A stretch of DNA of 5,567 nucleotides, taken from contig CAZTRD010000050.1 of NCBI GenBank assembly GCA_964616145.1, forward strand, positions 1-5,567. Reading direction: 5' to 3'. Positions within the stretch are counted from its first letter, which is position 1. Each line of letters opens with the position of its first letter. A program made the position numbers and the translations under genes. Source of the stretch: JAQTNP01 sp964616145. Lineage in GTDB: Bacteria > Patescibacteriota > Minisyncoccia > Minisyncoccales > PEYH01. A model generated the notes under the pieces. The model ran no database searches, was not told where the DNA came from, and saw nothing but the letters and a program-made list of their open reading frames with translations. Shown here one piece after another: positions 1 to 5,546 of this stretch.

Positions 1-392
1 ATATCGGACATATATTCATTCCAACTAGTATAATCATTAAAAGACCACATCGATTCAGGCACTAACCCAACCGTCCTTATAGTTTCAGCTACCGTTGCTA
101 AATAATTTCCGTCTTTTGTCGTATTGCTCGCCCGAGCTAAAAATCTATCACTCCAATTTGACTCAACTCCGAATTTCCTTTTATGCAATATCTCCAAACA
201 ATTCAGGGCAGAGTATGAAACACACGACATTGAGTCAAAATACTTGTTACTCTGTGGCTCATATACCGGCAAATAATCACCCCATTGTCCAGTTTCGGCC
301 AACAACTCATTTACTATCCCAGTATAAGAACCACATACCCAATCTTTGGCGATTGCATTTGTTGGAATTAACAATCCGTAGTTTTTTAACAT
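1..392 (-). CDS. Papain-like (C1-type) cysteine peptidase, N-terminal part, cut by window edge
   Basis: An open minus-strand frame starts at ATG 392-390 and runs 130 codons to the left edge without a stop. An in-frame TAA lies eight codons upstream with no other start between, so the start is fixed. Residues 56-67 (SCVSYSALNCLE) line up with the papain active-site helix (SCWAFSAV..LE pattern), making Cys57 the likely nucleophile. Downstream, W80-S-D-R-F-L and A102-E-T-I-R..G-L-V-P-E resemble the Y-x-S and 'G-(I/L)-(V/x)-P-E' blocks of C1 peptidases. The catalytic His and Asn would lie beyond the window. The papain oxyanion-hole Gln is not at the usual -6 position (Tyr51 there; Gln47 is at -10). 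No signal peptide is seen, and there is no SD before the start. It could be a lysin, a virion-associated protease or an adhesin-processing enzyme; the sequence does not decide. Family assignment is fairly sure, role is not. Confidence 0.72.
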   Translation of the reverse strand, partial: MLKNYGLLIPTNAIAKDWVCGSYTGIVNELLAETGQWGDYLPVYEPQSNKYFDSMSCVSYSALNCLEILHKRKFGVESNWSDRFLARASNTTKDGNYLATVAETIRTVGLVPESMWSFNDYTSWNEYMSD

Positions 393-407
393 ATATGAAT
401 AATGCGG

Positions 408-428
408 GCAGGATTATGGTTTACCTGC
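408..428 (-). other. Hairpin just upstream of the peptidase start
   Basis: GCAGG (408-412) pairs with CCTGC (424-428) around an 11-base loop, about 15 bases before the peptidase ATG. It lacks a T tract, so it is not a terminator. It could be a leader element of the peptidase mRNA. A five-pair stem this short can arise by chance. Confidence 0.25.
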
Positions 429-488
429 AACTATCGTGTTTATTCAGCTTTTATTTTTGAGGCGACACAGGCCTACCTGCATCCTCCT

Positions 489-707
489 GCTCTGCCCCCA
501 AACCAGGGGAACGCTTGAGCTACTTATCCTAATGCCTCCAACTCATCATGATTTGTCGTTAGCAATACGGGATAAGGCGAGATTCAGTTTATCTACTCGC
601 TTCCTCGGCTAATACATGTAAATGGTTCAATAGTATCAGCTACTCGCCACCGTCCTATGTGGCTTCCACTGTGTTTTAATCGCTTAGCCAAGCGACTTAT
701 TCAACCA
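489..707. ncRNA. Candidate structured RNA or long leader in the 330-base non-coding stretch
   Basis: Positions 393-726 hold no credible gene: stops interrupt all minus-strand frames. The stretch has several long-range pairings that fit together. (1) 623-632 pairs with 698-707, 9 of 10 bases. Inside it are 646-650/659-663 (GCCAC/GTGGC, 8-base loop), 680-685/690-695 (TCGCTT/AAGCGA, 4-base loop) and a weak 633-635/641-643. (2) 523-529 pairs with 570-576 (CTTATCC/GGATAAG, 7 of 7). Directly abutting it is 577-581/596-600 (GCGAG/CTCGC), which could stack on it. (3) 489-520 folds as an imperfect hairpin: GCTC/GAGC outside, CCCC/GGGG inside. The octamer CTACTCGC occurs twice (593-600, 640-647). The strand is undecided: a minus-strand RNA would precede the peptidase, while a plus-strand RNA would end at the 727-749 hairpin. 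No known RNA family is recognised; pairings were found by eye. Confidence 0.35.
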
Positions 708-726
708 CCGCAATTATTGTTAAAGA

Positions 727-749
727 AAGGCTGGCCGTGCACCAGCCTT
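727..749 (-). terminator. Bidirectional intrinsic terminator hairpin
   Basis: AAGGCTGG (727-734) and CCAGCCTT (742-749) form a perfect 8-pair stem with a 7-base loop. It starts four bases after the stop codon of the cysteine-rich 65-aa gene. On the minus strand the stem is followed by TCTTTAAC, and on the plus strand by GTTTTCATTT, so it could work in both directions. The T runs are short on each side, so efficiency may be modest. It marks the likely end of the structural-gene operon and implies that the peptidase gene beyond it either relies on read-through or has its own promoter. Confidence 0.7.
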
Positions 750-753
750 GTTT

Positions 754-951
754 TCATTTGTGCGACTTGTAAAGCACACAATCAATACAACTGGTCTTTG
801 TATTCGACAGAAGCATCATAAGATGAGCTTTGCAATCCTCCGTCGAACACTTGGCGTCAATCCGACAACTTGTCGGGTCTTTGCGACTGCAACCAGTTAC
901 TTTCATGCTTTCTTTGTTGCAATTAGAACAGAACAAAAGTCCCTTCGCCAT
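754..951 (-). CDS. Small cysteine-rich protein, putative zinc-binding
   Basis: This 65-aa protein has eight cysteines (8, 11, 21, 29, 35, 40, 55, 58). Two are C-x2-C knuckles, near the N-terminus (FCSNC) and near the C-terminus (SCIDC), which is the layout of a small metal-binding fold such as a zinc ribbon. There is no signal peptide or membrane segment, so structural disulfides are less likely than metal binding in the cytoplasm. It is the last gene before the terminator, 9 bases after the 79-aa membrane protein gene. It is the only gene here with a canonical SD (AGGAGG, 957-962), which supports the start and suggests stronger or independently set translation. It ends with TGA. I do not recognise the family; a role in regulation or lysis timing would be a guess. 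Confidence 0.68.
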   Translation of the reverse strand: MAKGLLFCSNCNKESMKVTGCSRKDPTSCRIDAKCSTEDCKAHLMMLLSNTKTSCIDCVLYKSHK

Positions 952-956
952 TTCAG

Positions 957-962
957 CCTCCT
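957..962 (-). promoter_or_regulatory. Strong Shine-Dalgarno site of the cysteine-rich gene
   Basis: AGGAGG lies five bases before the ATG at 951 and overlaps the TAG stop of the upstream gene (961-963). It is notable because none of the other eight starts in the window has a comparable site. Confidence 0.75.
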
Positions 963-1200
963 ATTTGAGCATTGCCTTTATCTCGTATACCACCTCTTTC
1001 GTTTCGTCTATTGCTTCCTGTATGTGCGGTAAATGATTGTCCATTATCTTGGCTATGGTTTCTTGATTTGTCTTTATCGCCTGCGTGTTCAATGCAATCT
1101 GCTTATCTAATTTCGCACCGAACCAAACGAGTGTAACAATTATTGATACTATCGTTATCCCAATCCGCAACAACTCTATGTGCCATTTTATTCCATTCAT
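961..1200 (-). CDS. Small membrane-anchored coiled-coil protein, possible lysis accessory
   Basis: This 79-aa protein has one hydrophobic segment at about residues 10-28 (LLRIGITIVSIIVTLVWFG). A charged helical stretch from about 31 to the end, rich in K, E, Q and N, is likely a coiled coil. The N-terminal part is short and basic, so a signal anchor is plausible. Its ATG follows the TAA of the 174-aa gene after a single T, with no SD, which suggests translational coupling. One membrane segment plus a coiled coil, beside a two-membrane-segment protein in a phage late region, fits a holin, antiholin or spanin-like accessory. Many phages also carry such proteins without known role. There is no lipobox cysteine, so it is not an o-spanin-type lipoprotein. 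Confidence 0.72.
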   Translation of the reverse strand: MNGIKWHIELLRIGITIVSIIVTLVWFGAKLDKQIALNTQAIKTNQETIAKIMDNHLPHIQEAIDETKEVVYEIKAMLK

Positions 1201-1201
1201 A

Positions 1202-1726
1202 TTATTCTATATAAGGTAAAAATTTAAAGTTACGTAGTTTTCCATTAGCATCAAGGTCAAGATTACACCATGTACTTGTGGTATATGTGTTGTCAGAGGA
1301 AGTACCTTGACTTACACCGTTTATAAACAATTCCCAAAGACCAGCCGAAGTTCTCGTTATTTTTATCTTGTGATAAGTATCAAAAGAAAATGTACCACCT
1401 GCTGTGATTAGAGTTGTAGCTCCACCACCGTTACCTCTCCTAAATAATATTGTACCATTATCTCTAAACGAGAAGTTGTAACCCGTATCTGCAAACGTTC
1501 CTAGCTTAGTTGTTGACATTATAATAACAGTTTGATAGAAACCAGTTGGTCCAGATACTTCAAACTCCCAAGTGCCACACGCTTGTCTACTAGGCATTGT
1601 AGCCTGCGTTCCACTTGCAACTGCTAAGATTGATTTAGTTCCGTCTGATTCAGATACTACTTTTGTATTAACACCATTTAGTTCCCAACTTGTATTACTT
1701 AAAAAACCAGCGTTCTCGTTAGCCAC
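1202..1726 (-). CDS. Concanavalin A/LamG-like jelly-roll phage protein
   Basis: This 174-aa beta-rich protein carries signatures of the laminin-G/concanavalin A-like fold: TYHKIKITRT (117-126) followed by LWELFINGVSQ (130-140). These match the 'W-H-x-(V/I)-x-(V/I)-T-R ... W-x-(L/F)-(Y/F)-(V/I)-N-G' hairpin typical of LamG-type domains. The N-terminal region has Ser/Thr/Asn-rich strands and no signal peptide. The start is GTG at 1726, and an in-frame TAA lies 9 codons upstream (1753-1751) with no ATG between, so GTG is the best available start. The first 28 bases overlap the end of the 68-aa gene in the -1 frame. A weak GGA lies about 9 bases upstream. Lying just after the fibre gene, it is probably an accessory glycan-binding or fibre-tip protein; the exact role is inferred. 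Confidence 0.75.
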   Translation of the reverse strand: MANENAGFLSNTSWELNGVNTKVVSESDGTKSILAVASGTQATMPSRQACGTWEFEVSGPTGFYQTVIIMSTTKLGTFADTGYNFSFRDNGTILFRRGNGGGATTLITAGGTFSFDTYHKIKITRTSAGLWELFINGVSQGTSSDNTYTTSTWCNLDLDANGKLRNFKFLPYIE

Positions 1727-1905
1727 ACTTTCGTTCCAACCTTTACTTTTAGGAAATTAACTAGCATGACAAGCAAAGCACCGACAGTTAGTTGTGCCAA
1801 TTCGGGGAATTTAACAATGAACATATTAACTAACACTGGCAATAGAAAAAGTACAAAATACTTTAATCCCTTTAATGCCATTGTTTTGTAGGAAAATTCT
1901 TTCAT
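1699..1905 (-). CDS. Two-transmembrane small protein, holin candidate
   Basis: This 68-aa protein has two hydrophobic segments, at about residues 14-31 and 36-54, joined by a very short turn containing Pro34-Glu35. A Lys-rich N-terminus and a basic C-terminal tail (KVKVGTK) frame them. Size, topology and place after the tail-fibre gene match class II holins, but the family is not recognised by sequence. The gene begins 11 bases after the fibre stop (TAA TAA in tandem). A GGAGG lies 21 bases before the ATG, too far for a normal SD. Met9 is an alternative start that keeps both membrane segments; a dual start would recall holin/antiholin pairs, but this is conjecture. Its end overlaps the next gene by 28 bases. 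Confidence 0.65.
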   Translation of the reverse strand: MKEFSYKTMALKGLKYFVLFLLPVLVNMFIVKFPELAQLTVGALLVMLVNFLKVKVGTKVWLTRTLVF

Positions 1906-1916
1906 AGTTTTGTTTA

Positions 1917-4610
1917 TTATTTAGTTCCTCCAGCCAGTAAAAAAGTATCACCAGCCTCGGATATTATTGAATAGTTTAATCCATCATAAGGTGCAGTTGG
2001 TGGAGTGAAATCATCAGAGTTTCTATATTTGCCGTTAGTAAATCTGAACTCGTCTATATACCCATTAAAATATCTTTCAGTTCCAGTCCAAGGTGTTTTG
2101 CCAAGATACATTCCACCTGTTAAAGCAACTATATCACTTATTGAAACCGCTGTTGCAACTTGTCTTACCCCATTAATAAATATAACAATGTCATCAGCAA
2201 TCCTTGAAGTTTCTAGATGGTACCAAGTGTCTACAGAGGGGGCAAAAGCACAAGTAGCGCTCGCATAAACTGTACTGGAAATCCTAATATAGTTATTCAA
2301 TGTATTCACTCCACCAGCACCAAAGAAAACAAAGTGGTGTCTGTTGTTTGAGTCTGAACCTTTACAGAAAATAGTCTGGTCAGTATTGACTGCATTAAAT
2401 CGTACCCACATATCAAAAGTCCACTCGTTTGTTCTTAAATCATAATCATCATAATCAGCTCCATAAAGATAATCACCCGCACCATCAAAGGAGGCTGATG
2501 AAGTACCAAACTTATATTGTGCAGTTGAAGTATTTGCATTTCCAGTTCTTACAAAATCAGCTCTCCTTAAAGAAGTTAGGTTAGGAGCTTTTAAGAAACA
2601 ACTATCATTAAATACAGTTCCACCATTAGCTCCCTCCATATGAAGCATTATCTTTGTATATGAGTCTATTCCGGTACCATCTTGATAATTGTAAATCCTT
2701 GCTTGTTCACTTGCTGGGGTTGAAGGAACAGCACTTTGTCCTAATAAAGTTAAACCATTAGCACCTCCATTGTCCACACTTCTATCCGCACCGCCAGCAA
2801 CTACAACTTCATTATCAGTGAATACACTCGCCGCCAATACGGCAGTAGTTAATCCTATGTCGTCTGTAAATCCTGAAAGGTTTACATCTGTTTGGTCGCC
2901 TGTAATATCTGCCCACGCTACGCCTGTTATAAATCCTTGCCCACTCCAATCGCCCCAGCCATAAGCTGTATCCCAGTTTGATGAGTTATCAGTAAAGCTG
3001 TAATCTGCGGATAAACTTGTAAACCCAGGGAAGCTTACAAGTGCATCCCAGACTGCTGAATTGTCCGTAAATCCATAGTCAGTTGATAAATCGCTAAAGC
3101 CTGGAAACGTGACTAATGCGTCCCAAGTAGCTGAATTATCTGTAAATCCATAGTCATTAAACAAAGTATCGAACCCTGGGAAACTTACAAGGGCGTCCCA
3201 AGTAGCACTGTTATCAGTAAACCCGTAATCGTTAAATAATGTATCAAATCCAGGGAAGGTAACCAGAGCGTCCCAAGTAGCGGAATTATCTGTAAATCCA
3301 TAGTCATTAAAAAGTGTGTCAAAGCCAGGAAAGGAAACAAAACCAGAGTAATCTATCCAACTAAAATTACCACTTCCATCATTTGTAAGTGAACCAGTGG
3401 CGTCTGCTGGATAGTCTGTTAAGTCTGCAAAAGCTATTGCACCACCGACAACTTCCCATGCACCATCTTTTCTTCCATAAGTATTTCCGTCACTTAAAGC
3501 GTCTTGTAAATACCTATCATCATACCCAACAAAGTCCGAAGCAGTTAAATCCTCCCATACAATAGTCGTGTCTAACTCATCAGGAGAGTAAATATACGCA
3601 CCTTGTGAGGCATGAACTGAATTAACCGCCCCACCTGAATAAGTCCACGTTCCAGCAGCAGTATTGAATATCTTACATCCAGCGCCTAGGTAAATATCGT
3701 CTTGAACAAACCCAGTAAACGAATGAGTTCTTGCGTATAGCAAGTAATTTATAACCGAATTATTAACGGCATATATTCCGTAAGGACACACTCCCTTCCC
3801 GTCAAAAGCACTATCACCATAAGAAGTAACTGTTGAGTCAGATACATACATTCCATAAATAGAACTTGCTACTCTTGAATCAAAGTCTACGTCGGCAAAA
3901 TAAACATTAGATTTATTGATTATATACGCTCCCCTGTACCCATTAACCATGTCTACTTTTCCATCAAACACGCCATTTATATTATCCAAATATATGTCGT
4001 ATGTCCCAGCACCCGTGCTTGAGTTTAAAGTCAGCGTGCTACTAGAATAGCTGTAAGTCTGTGCGTTGTTATGTAACCAAATTCCGTATTGGGTATAAGC
4101 GTTCAAAGTCAAGTCCCCAAATGAAATATAAGAATTATTACCCTCAATTCCTCTCGATTTACAATTCAAGGTGAATCCATACAAAGAAACCTCGTGGGGG
4201 CAATTTACAAACTTCATCATCGTTATACCAGCTGAACCTGCTGTGTATTGAACTGTTGTGCCTGCTACCGAGCTATAAATACTTAATTTAGTTGCGAGTG
4301 CTGTTTCAAGAATAGGAGCTGTGAGCTCATGTGCGGCTGTACCCAAAAGCCTAATCCCAACAGAAGCATAAGTTCTATACTTCCTAGCTTCCGTTACCGC
4401 TTTATTTATCGTAAGAAACGGACTGCCACTCGAACCATCGTTTGAATCACTGCCAGTATCTGAATCAACATAAAAAGTTACATTACCTGCGCCATAACGA
4501 TAAGTGTCTGCTTTAAGTCTTATTTCTTTGTCAAGTGAAACAATGTCATTTGACTCAGCTGTATAAATTGTTGAATCTTCTTTCCTAAATAAAGGAAAAT
4601 TAGTAATCAT
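1917..4610 (-). CDS. Tail fibre/tailspike-like protein: beta-helix, repeat shaft and LamG-like tip
   Basis: This 897-aa protein probably forms a receptor-binding appendage. Residues 1-42 are a probable virion-attachment segment. Residues 45-72 (FYVDSDTGSDSNDG...SPFLTINKA) match the entry motif of phage right-handed beta-helix (DUF1565-like) proteins. Residues about 75-345 have the short N-, G- and S-rich turns of a parallel beta-helix. Residues 363-424 (DDRYLQ, then YGRKDGAWEVV) resemble phage fibre linkers. Residues 425-549 are five tandem 25-residue repeats, followed by a GWGDWSGQGFITG fibre motif at 551-563. Residues about 652-865 are a LamG-like jelly roll: LHMEGANGG, then SFDGAGDYL, WTFDMWVRF, TWYHLETSR, FINGVRQ and GYIDEFRFTNGKYR, ending FTPPTAPYDG. 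Its ATG follows the upstream TAA after one T. No catalytic site for polysaccharide cleavage is evident. Possible roles are host-glycan binding or depolymerisation. Confidence 0.88.
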   Translation of the reverse strand: MITNFPLFRKEDSTIYTAESNDIVSLDKEIRLKADTYRYGAGNVTFYVDSDTGSDSNDGSSGSPFLTINKAVTEARKYRTYASVGIRLLGTAAHELTAPILETALATKLSIYSSVAGTTVQYTAGSAGITMMKFVNCPHEVSLYGFTLNCKSRGIEGNNSYISFGDLTLNAYTQYGIWLHNNAQTYSYSSSTLTLNSSTGAGTYDIYLDNINGVFDGKVDMVNGYRGAYIINKSNVYFADVDFDSRVASSIYGMYVSDSTVTSYGDSAFDGKGVCPYGIYAVNNSVINYLLYARTHSFTGFVQDDIYLGAGCKIFNTAAGTWTYSGGAVNSVHASQGAYIYSPDELDTTIVWEDLTASDFVGYDDRYLQDALSDGNTYGRKDGAWEVVGGAIAFADLTDYPADATGSLTNDGSGNFSWIDYSGFVSFPGFDTLFNDYGFTDNSATWDALVTFPGFDTLFNDYGFTDNSATWDALVSFPGFDTLFNDYGFTDNSATWDALVTFPGFSDLSTDYGFTDNSAVWDALVSFPGFTSLSADYSFTDNSSNWDTAYGWGDWSGQGFITGVAWADITGDQTDVNLSGFTDDIGLTTAVLAASVFTDNEVVVAGGADRSVDNGGANGLTLLGQSAVPSTPASEQARIYNYQDGTGIDSYTKIMLHMEGANGGTVFNDSCFLKAPNLTSLRRADFVRTGNANTSTAQYKFGTSSASFDGAGDYLYGADYDDYDLRTNEWTFDMWVRFNAVNTDQTIFCKGSDSNNRHHFVFFGAGGVNTLNNYIRISSTVYASATCAFAPSVDTWYHLETSRIADDIVIFINGVRQVATAVSISDIVALTGGMYLGKTPWTGTERYFNGYIDEFRFTNGKYRNSDDFTPPTAPYDGLNYSIISEAGDTFLLAGGTK
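2964..3338 (-). repeat. Five tandem 75-base (25-aa) repeats in the fibre gene
   Basis: Exactly five in-frame units of 25 residues start at fibre residues 425, 450, 475, 500 and 525. The pattern is V-(S/T)-FPGF-x6-DY-G-FTDNSA-x-WDAL. Units 1 and 3 are identical in protein, unit 2 differs by one residue, unit 4 moderately, and unit 5 is the most diverged and runs into GWGDW. Position 2 alternates S, T, S, T, S. At DNA level the units differ at many synonymous sites, so this is not a recent simple expansion. The repeats probably form a stiff or hinge shaft between the beta-helix and the LamG tip. Confidence 0.92.
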
Positions 4611-4611
4611 A

Positions 4612-5025
4612 TTATGCCCAAACTAATAGATCAACTATATCGCCAGCTGTGCTGCTAGCGAAATAAAGCGTCTTGCTAGTTAAATTAACATCTATCTCTG
4701 ACTGAGCTGCACCTGACTTTAATTCTGAATATGGTGCAGTTGGTGTTGCAACCTTTCCGGTCGTAAATGACCATCTTAATTTATTGTAATTTCTATTTTG
4801 GAATGTATACATTCTTGTTCCAGCAGGAAGCGCTTGGCTATACTCAGTGTTAGATGCAGTGAGTGTAATATTATAAATGGTTGGGGTTGTTGCATCAGTT
4901 GCACCATCAACATCAACAACTAATTCACCACTACTATTAACGGAAACTGGAACCCATCTATTTGTAGCTTCTTCATATCCCAATATCCCACCACTCTTAG
5001 TTGTTTTAAATTTCGGTATCGCCAT
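4612..5025 (-). CDS. Phage structural-type beta-sandwich protein
   Basis: This 137-aa protein has no signal peptide or membrane segment. Residues 50-137 look like a compact beta-sandwich: YNITLTASNTEYSQALPAGT (51-70), then LRWSFTTGKVATPTAPYSEL (83-102), and SKTLYFASSTAGDIVDLLVW (117-136). This arrangement (strand, 'NTEYSQALP', 'TGKVATPTAPY', 'LYFAS..AG..V.LLVW') is one I associate with small proteins of unknown function near structural genes in environmental tailed phages. That is from memory, not a search. The N-terminal part (residues 4-27, with GYEEATNRWVPV) may be an attachment segment. The ATG at 5025 lies inside the end of the upstream 77-aa gene (20-base overlap), and its TAA is one base from the fibre ATG, so it may be coupled to the fibre. 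A decoration, baseplate or fibre-adaptor role is plausible. Confidence 0.75.
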   Translation of the reverse strand: MAIPKFKTTKSGGILGYEEATNRWVPVSVNSSGELVVDVDGATDATTPTIYNITLTASNTEYSQALPAGTRMYTFQNRNYNKLRWSFTTGKVATPTAPYSELKSGAAQSEIDVNLTSKTLYFASSTAGDIVDLLVWA

Positions 5026-5239
5026 ATATTAACCATTTTAATATTTGTATTTTACCCTCTTGTATTTTTATCTCTTCCGGATTATTTAATCTCTGATGTA
5101 ATAATAGTTCCTCCCTGTCAAGCCTTAGCTTTTCGTATAGCTCATCTTTAGTGCGTACACCTATTTTATTAATCTCCCTCTCCCTTTTGGCTGACCATCT
5201 TGATGGTAACAGGTATTTTTTTCTTAATTTAATAAACAT
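5006..5239 (-). CDS. Small charged helical protein of unknown function
   Basis: The frame could be read from an ATG at 5347, inside the upstream gene. The ATG at 5239 is preferred because it lies one base after the TAG of that gene, the same stop-T-ATG layout as two other junctions here, and it removes a 36-residue extension that has no protein-like character. The resulting 77-aa protein is rich in Lys, Arg, Glu and Leu. Residues about 14-73 are likely helical, with a coiled-coil-like stretch (KDELYEKLRLDREELLLHQR). No family is recognised. It overlaps the next gene by 20 bases. Similar small helical proteins in phage structural operons can be assembly chaperones or connectors, but that is only positional inference. 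Confidence 0.65.
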   Translation of the reverse strand: MFIKLRKKYLLPSRWSAKREREINKIGVRTKDELYEKLRLDREELLLHQRLNNPEEIKIQEGKIQILKWLIYGDTEI

Positions 5240-5240
5240 A

Positions 5241-5546
5241 CTAGCTTTCTTTAAAGACAATATTAAAATAAAATAGTTCATCTGCACTTGCATTGTATAT
5301 AGTGAATGTATAATTTCCGTATGTTGGCATGTTGATACTTGTCTCATTCAACTCGCCGGTCAGATCCTCACGCAAAAACATTTCATTGTTATATATATCA
5401 ACTAGCTTTATATCAAAGGTTGTACCGGCTGTGGCTGGTTTAACAAAAATCTGTGACAATACATTATTGCCAGAGATAACATTCTTGGAATAGGTACCGG
5501 TCGCGGTCGTACCAGTACCTACATCTGTGTGAACCATTATTGCCAT
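5241..5546 (-). CDS. Small beta-rich phage structural-type protein
   Basis: This 101-aa protein has no signal peptide or membrane segment. It is built of alternating hydrophobic strands: VLSQIFVKPATAGTTFDIKL (29-48), then FLRE/DLTGELNETSINM, and NYTFTIYNASADELFYFNIV (78-97). This suggests a single beta-sandwich domain of the kind common among phage head or tail accessory proteins. The ATG at 5546 is taken as start; a second ATG at codon 4 is possible and neither has an SD. Upstream, TTAATACTAT leads into the ATG, resembling TTAATAT before the 137-aa gene. It ends with TAG, one base before the ATG of the 77-aa gene. The specific role is unknown. Confidence 0.75.
   Translation of the reverse strand: MAIMVHTDVGTGTTATGTYSKNVISGNNVLSQIFVKPATAGTTFDIKLVDIYNNEMFLREDLTGELNETSINMPTYGNYTFTIYNASADELFYFNIVFKES

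Noticed and set aside
95..460. Plus-strand 121-codon open frame
   Set aside because: It lies antisense to the papain-like peptidase, whose minus-strand frame has clear family motifs. The plus-strand product has no coherent features.
623..707. tRNA-like cloverleaf formed by 623-632/698-707 and the inner hairpins
   Set aside because: The closing stem is ten pairs with a mismatch, the 3' arm has a 4-base loop with no TTCRA T-loop, and the anticodon-like loop has eight bases. It is kept as a generic structured RNA instead.
748..1036. Two overlapping plus-strand open frames
   Set aside because: They are antisense to the cysteine-rich and coiled-coil genes, which have better start sites, tight operon spacing and protein-like composition.
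1699..1753. Programmed -1 frameshift joining the 68-aa and 174-aa genes
   Set aside because: The frames overlap in the right sense, but no X-XXY-YYZ slippery heptamer was found. A GTG start explains the second gene.
2484..2505. CTGATGA followed by CCAAAC, recalling a hammerhead core
   Set aside because: It lies within the LamG-like coding region on the opposite strand, and the required GAAA segment and flanking stems are absent.
1572..2964. Plus-strand open frames inside the LamG-like and fibre genes
   Set aside because: They are shadows of the strongly supported minus-strand genes and show no domain features.
2964..3338. CRISPR-like array, because of regular 75-base spacing
   Set aside because: The periodicity is an in-frame protein repeat with codon-structured variation. 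There are no unique spacers and no palindromic repeats.
1990..4745. 13-base direct repeat GGTGCAGTTGGTG (1990-2002 and 4733-4745)
   Set aside because: Both copies encode a P-T-A-P-Y-type turn in beta-rich proteins. The short shared motif is better explained by coding similarity than by a mobile or recombination site.
5240..5347. N-terminal extension of the 77-aa protein to an ATG at 5347
   Set aside because: The extra 36 residues overlap the 101-aa gene almost entirely and have unlikely composition, while the ATG at 5239 sits at a typical stop-T-ATG junction.
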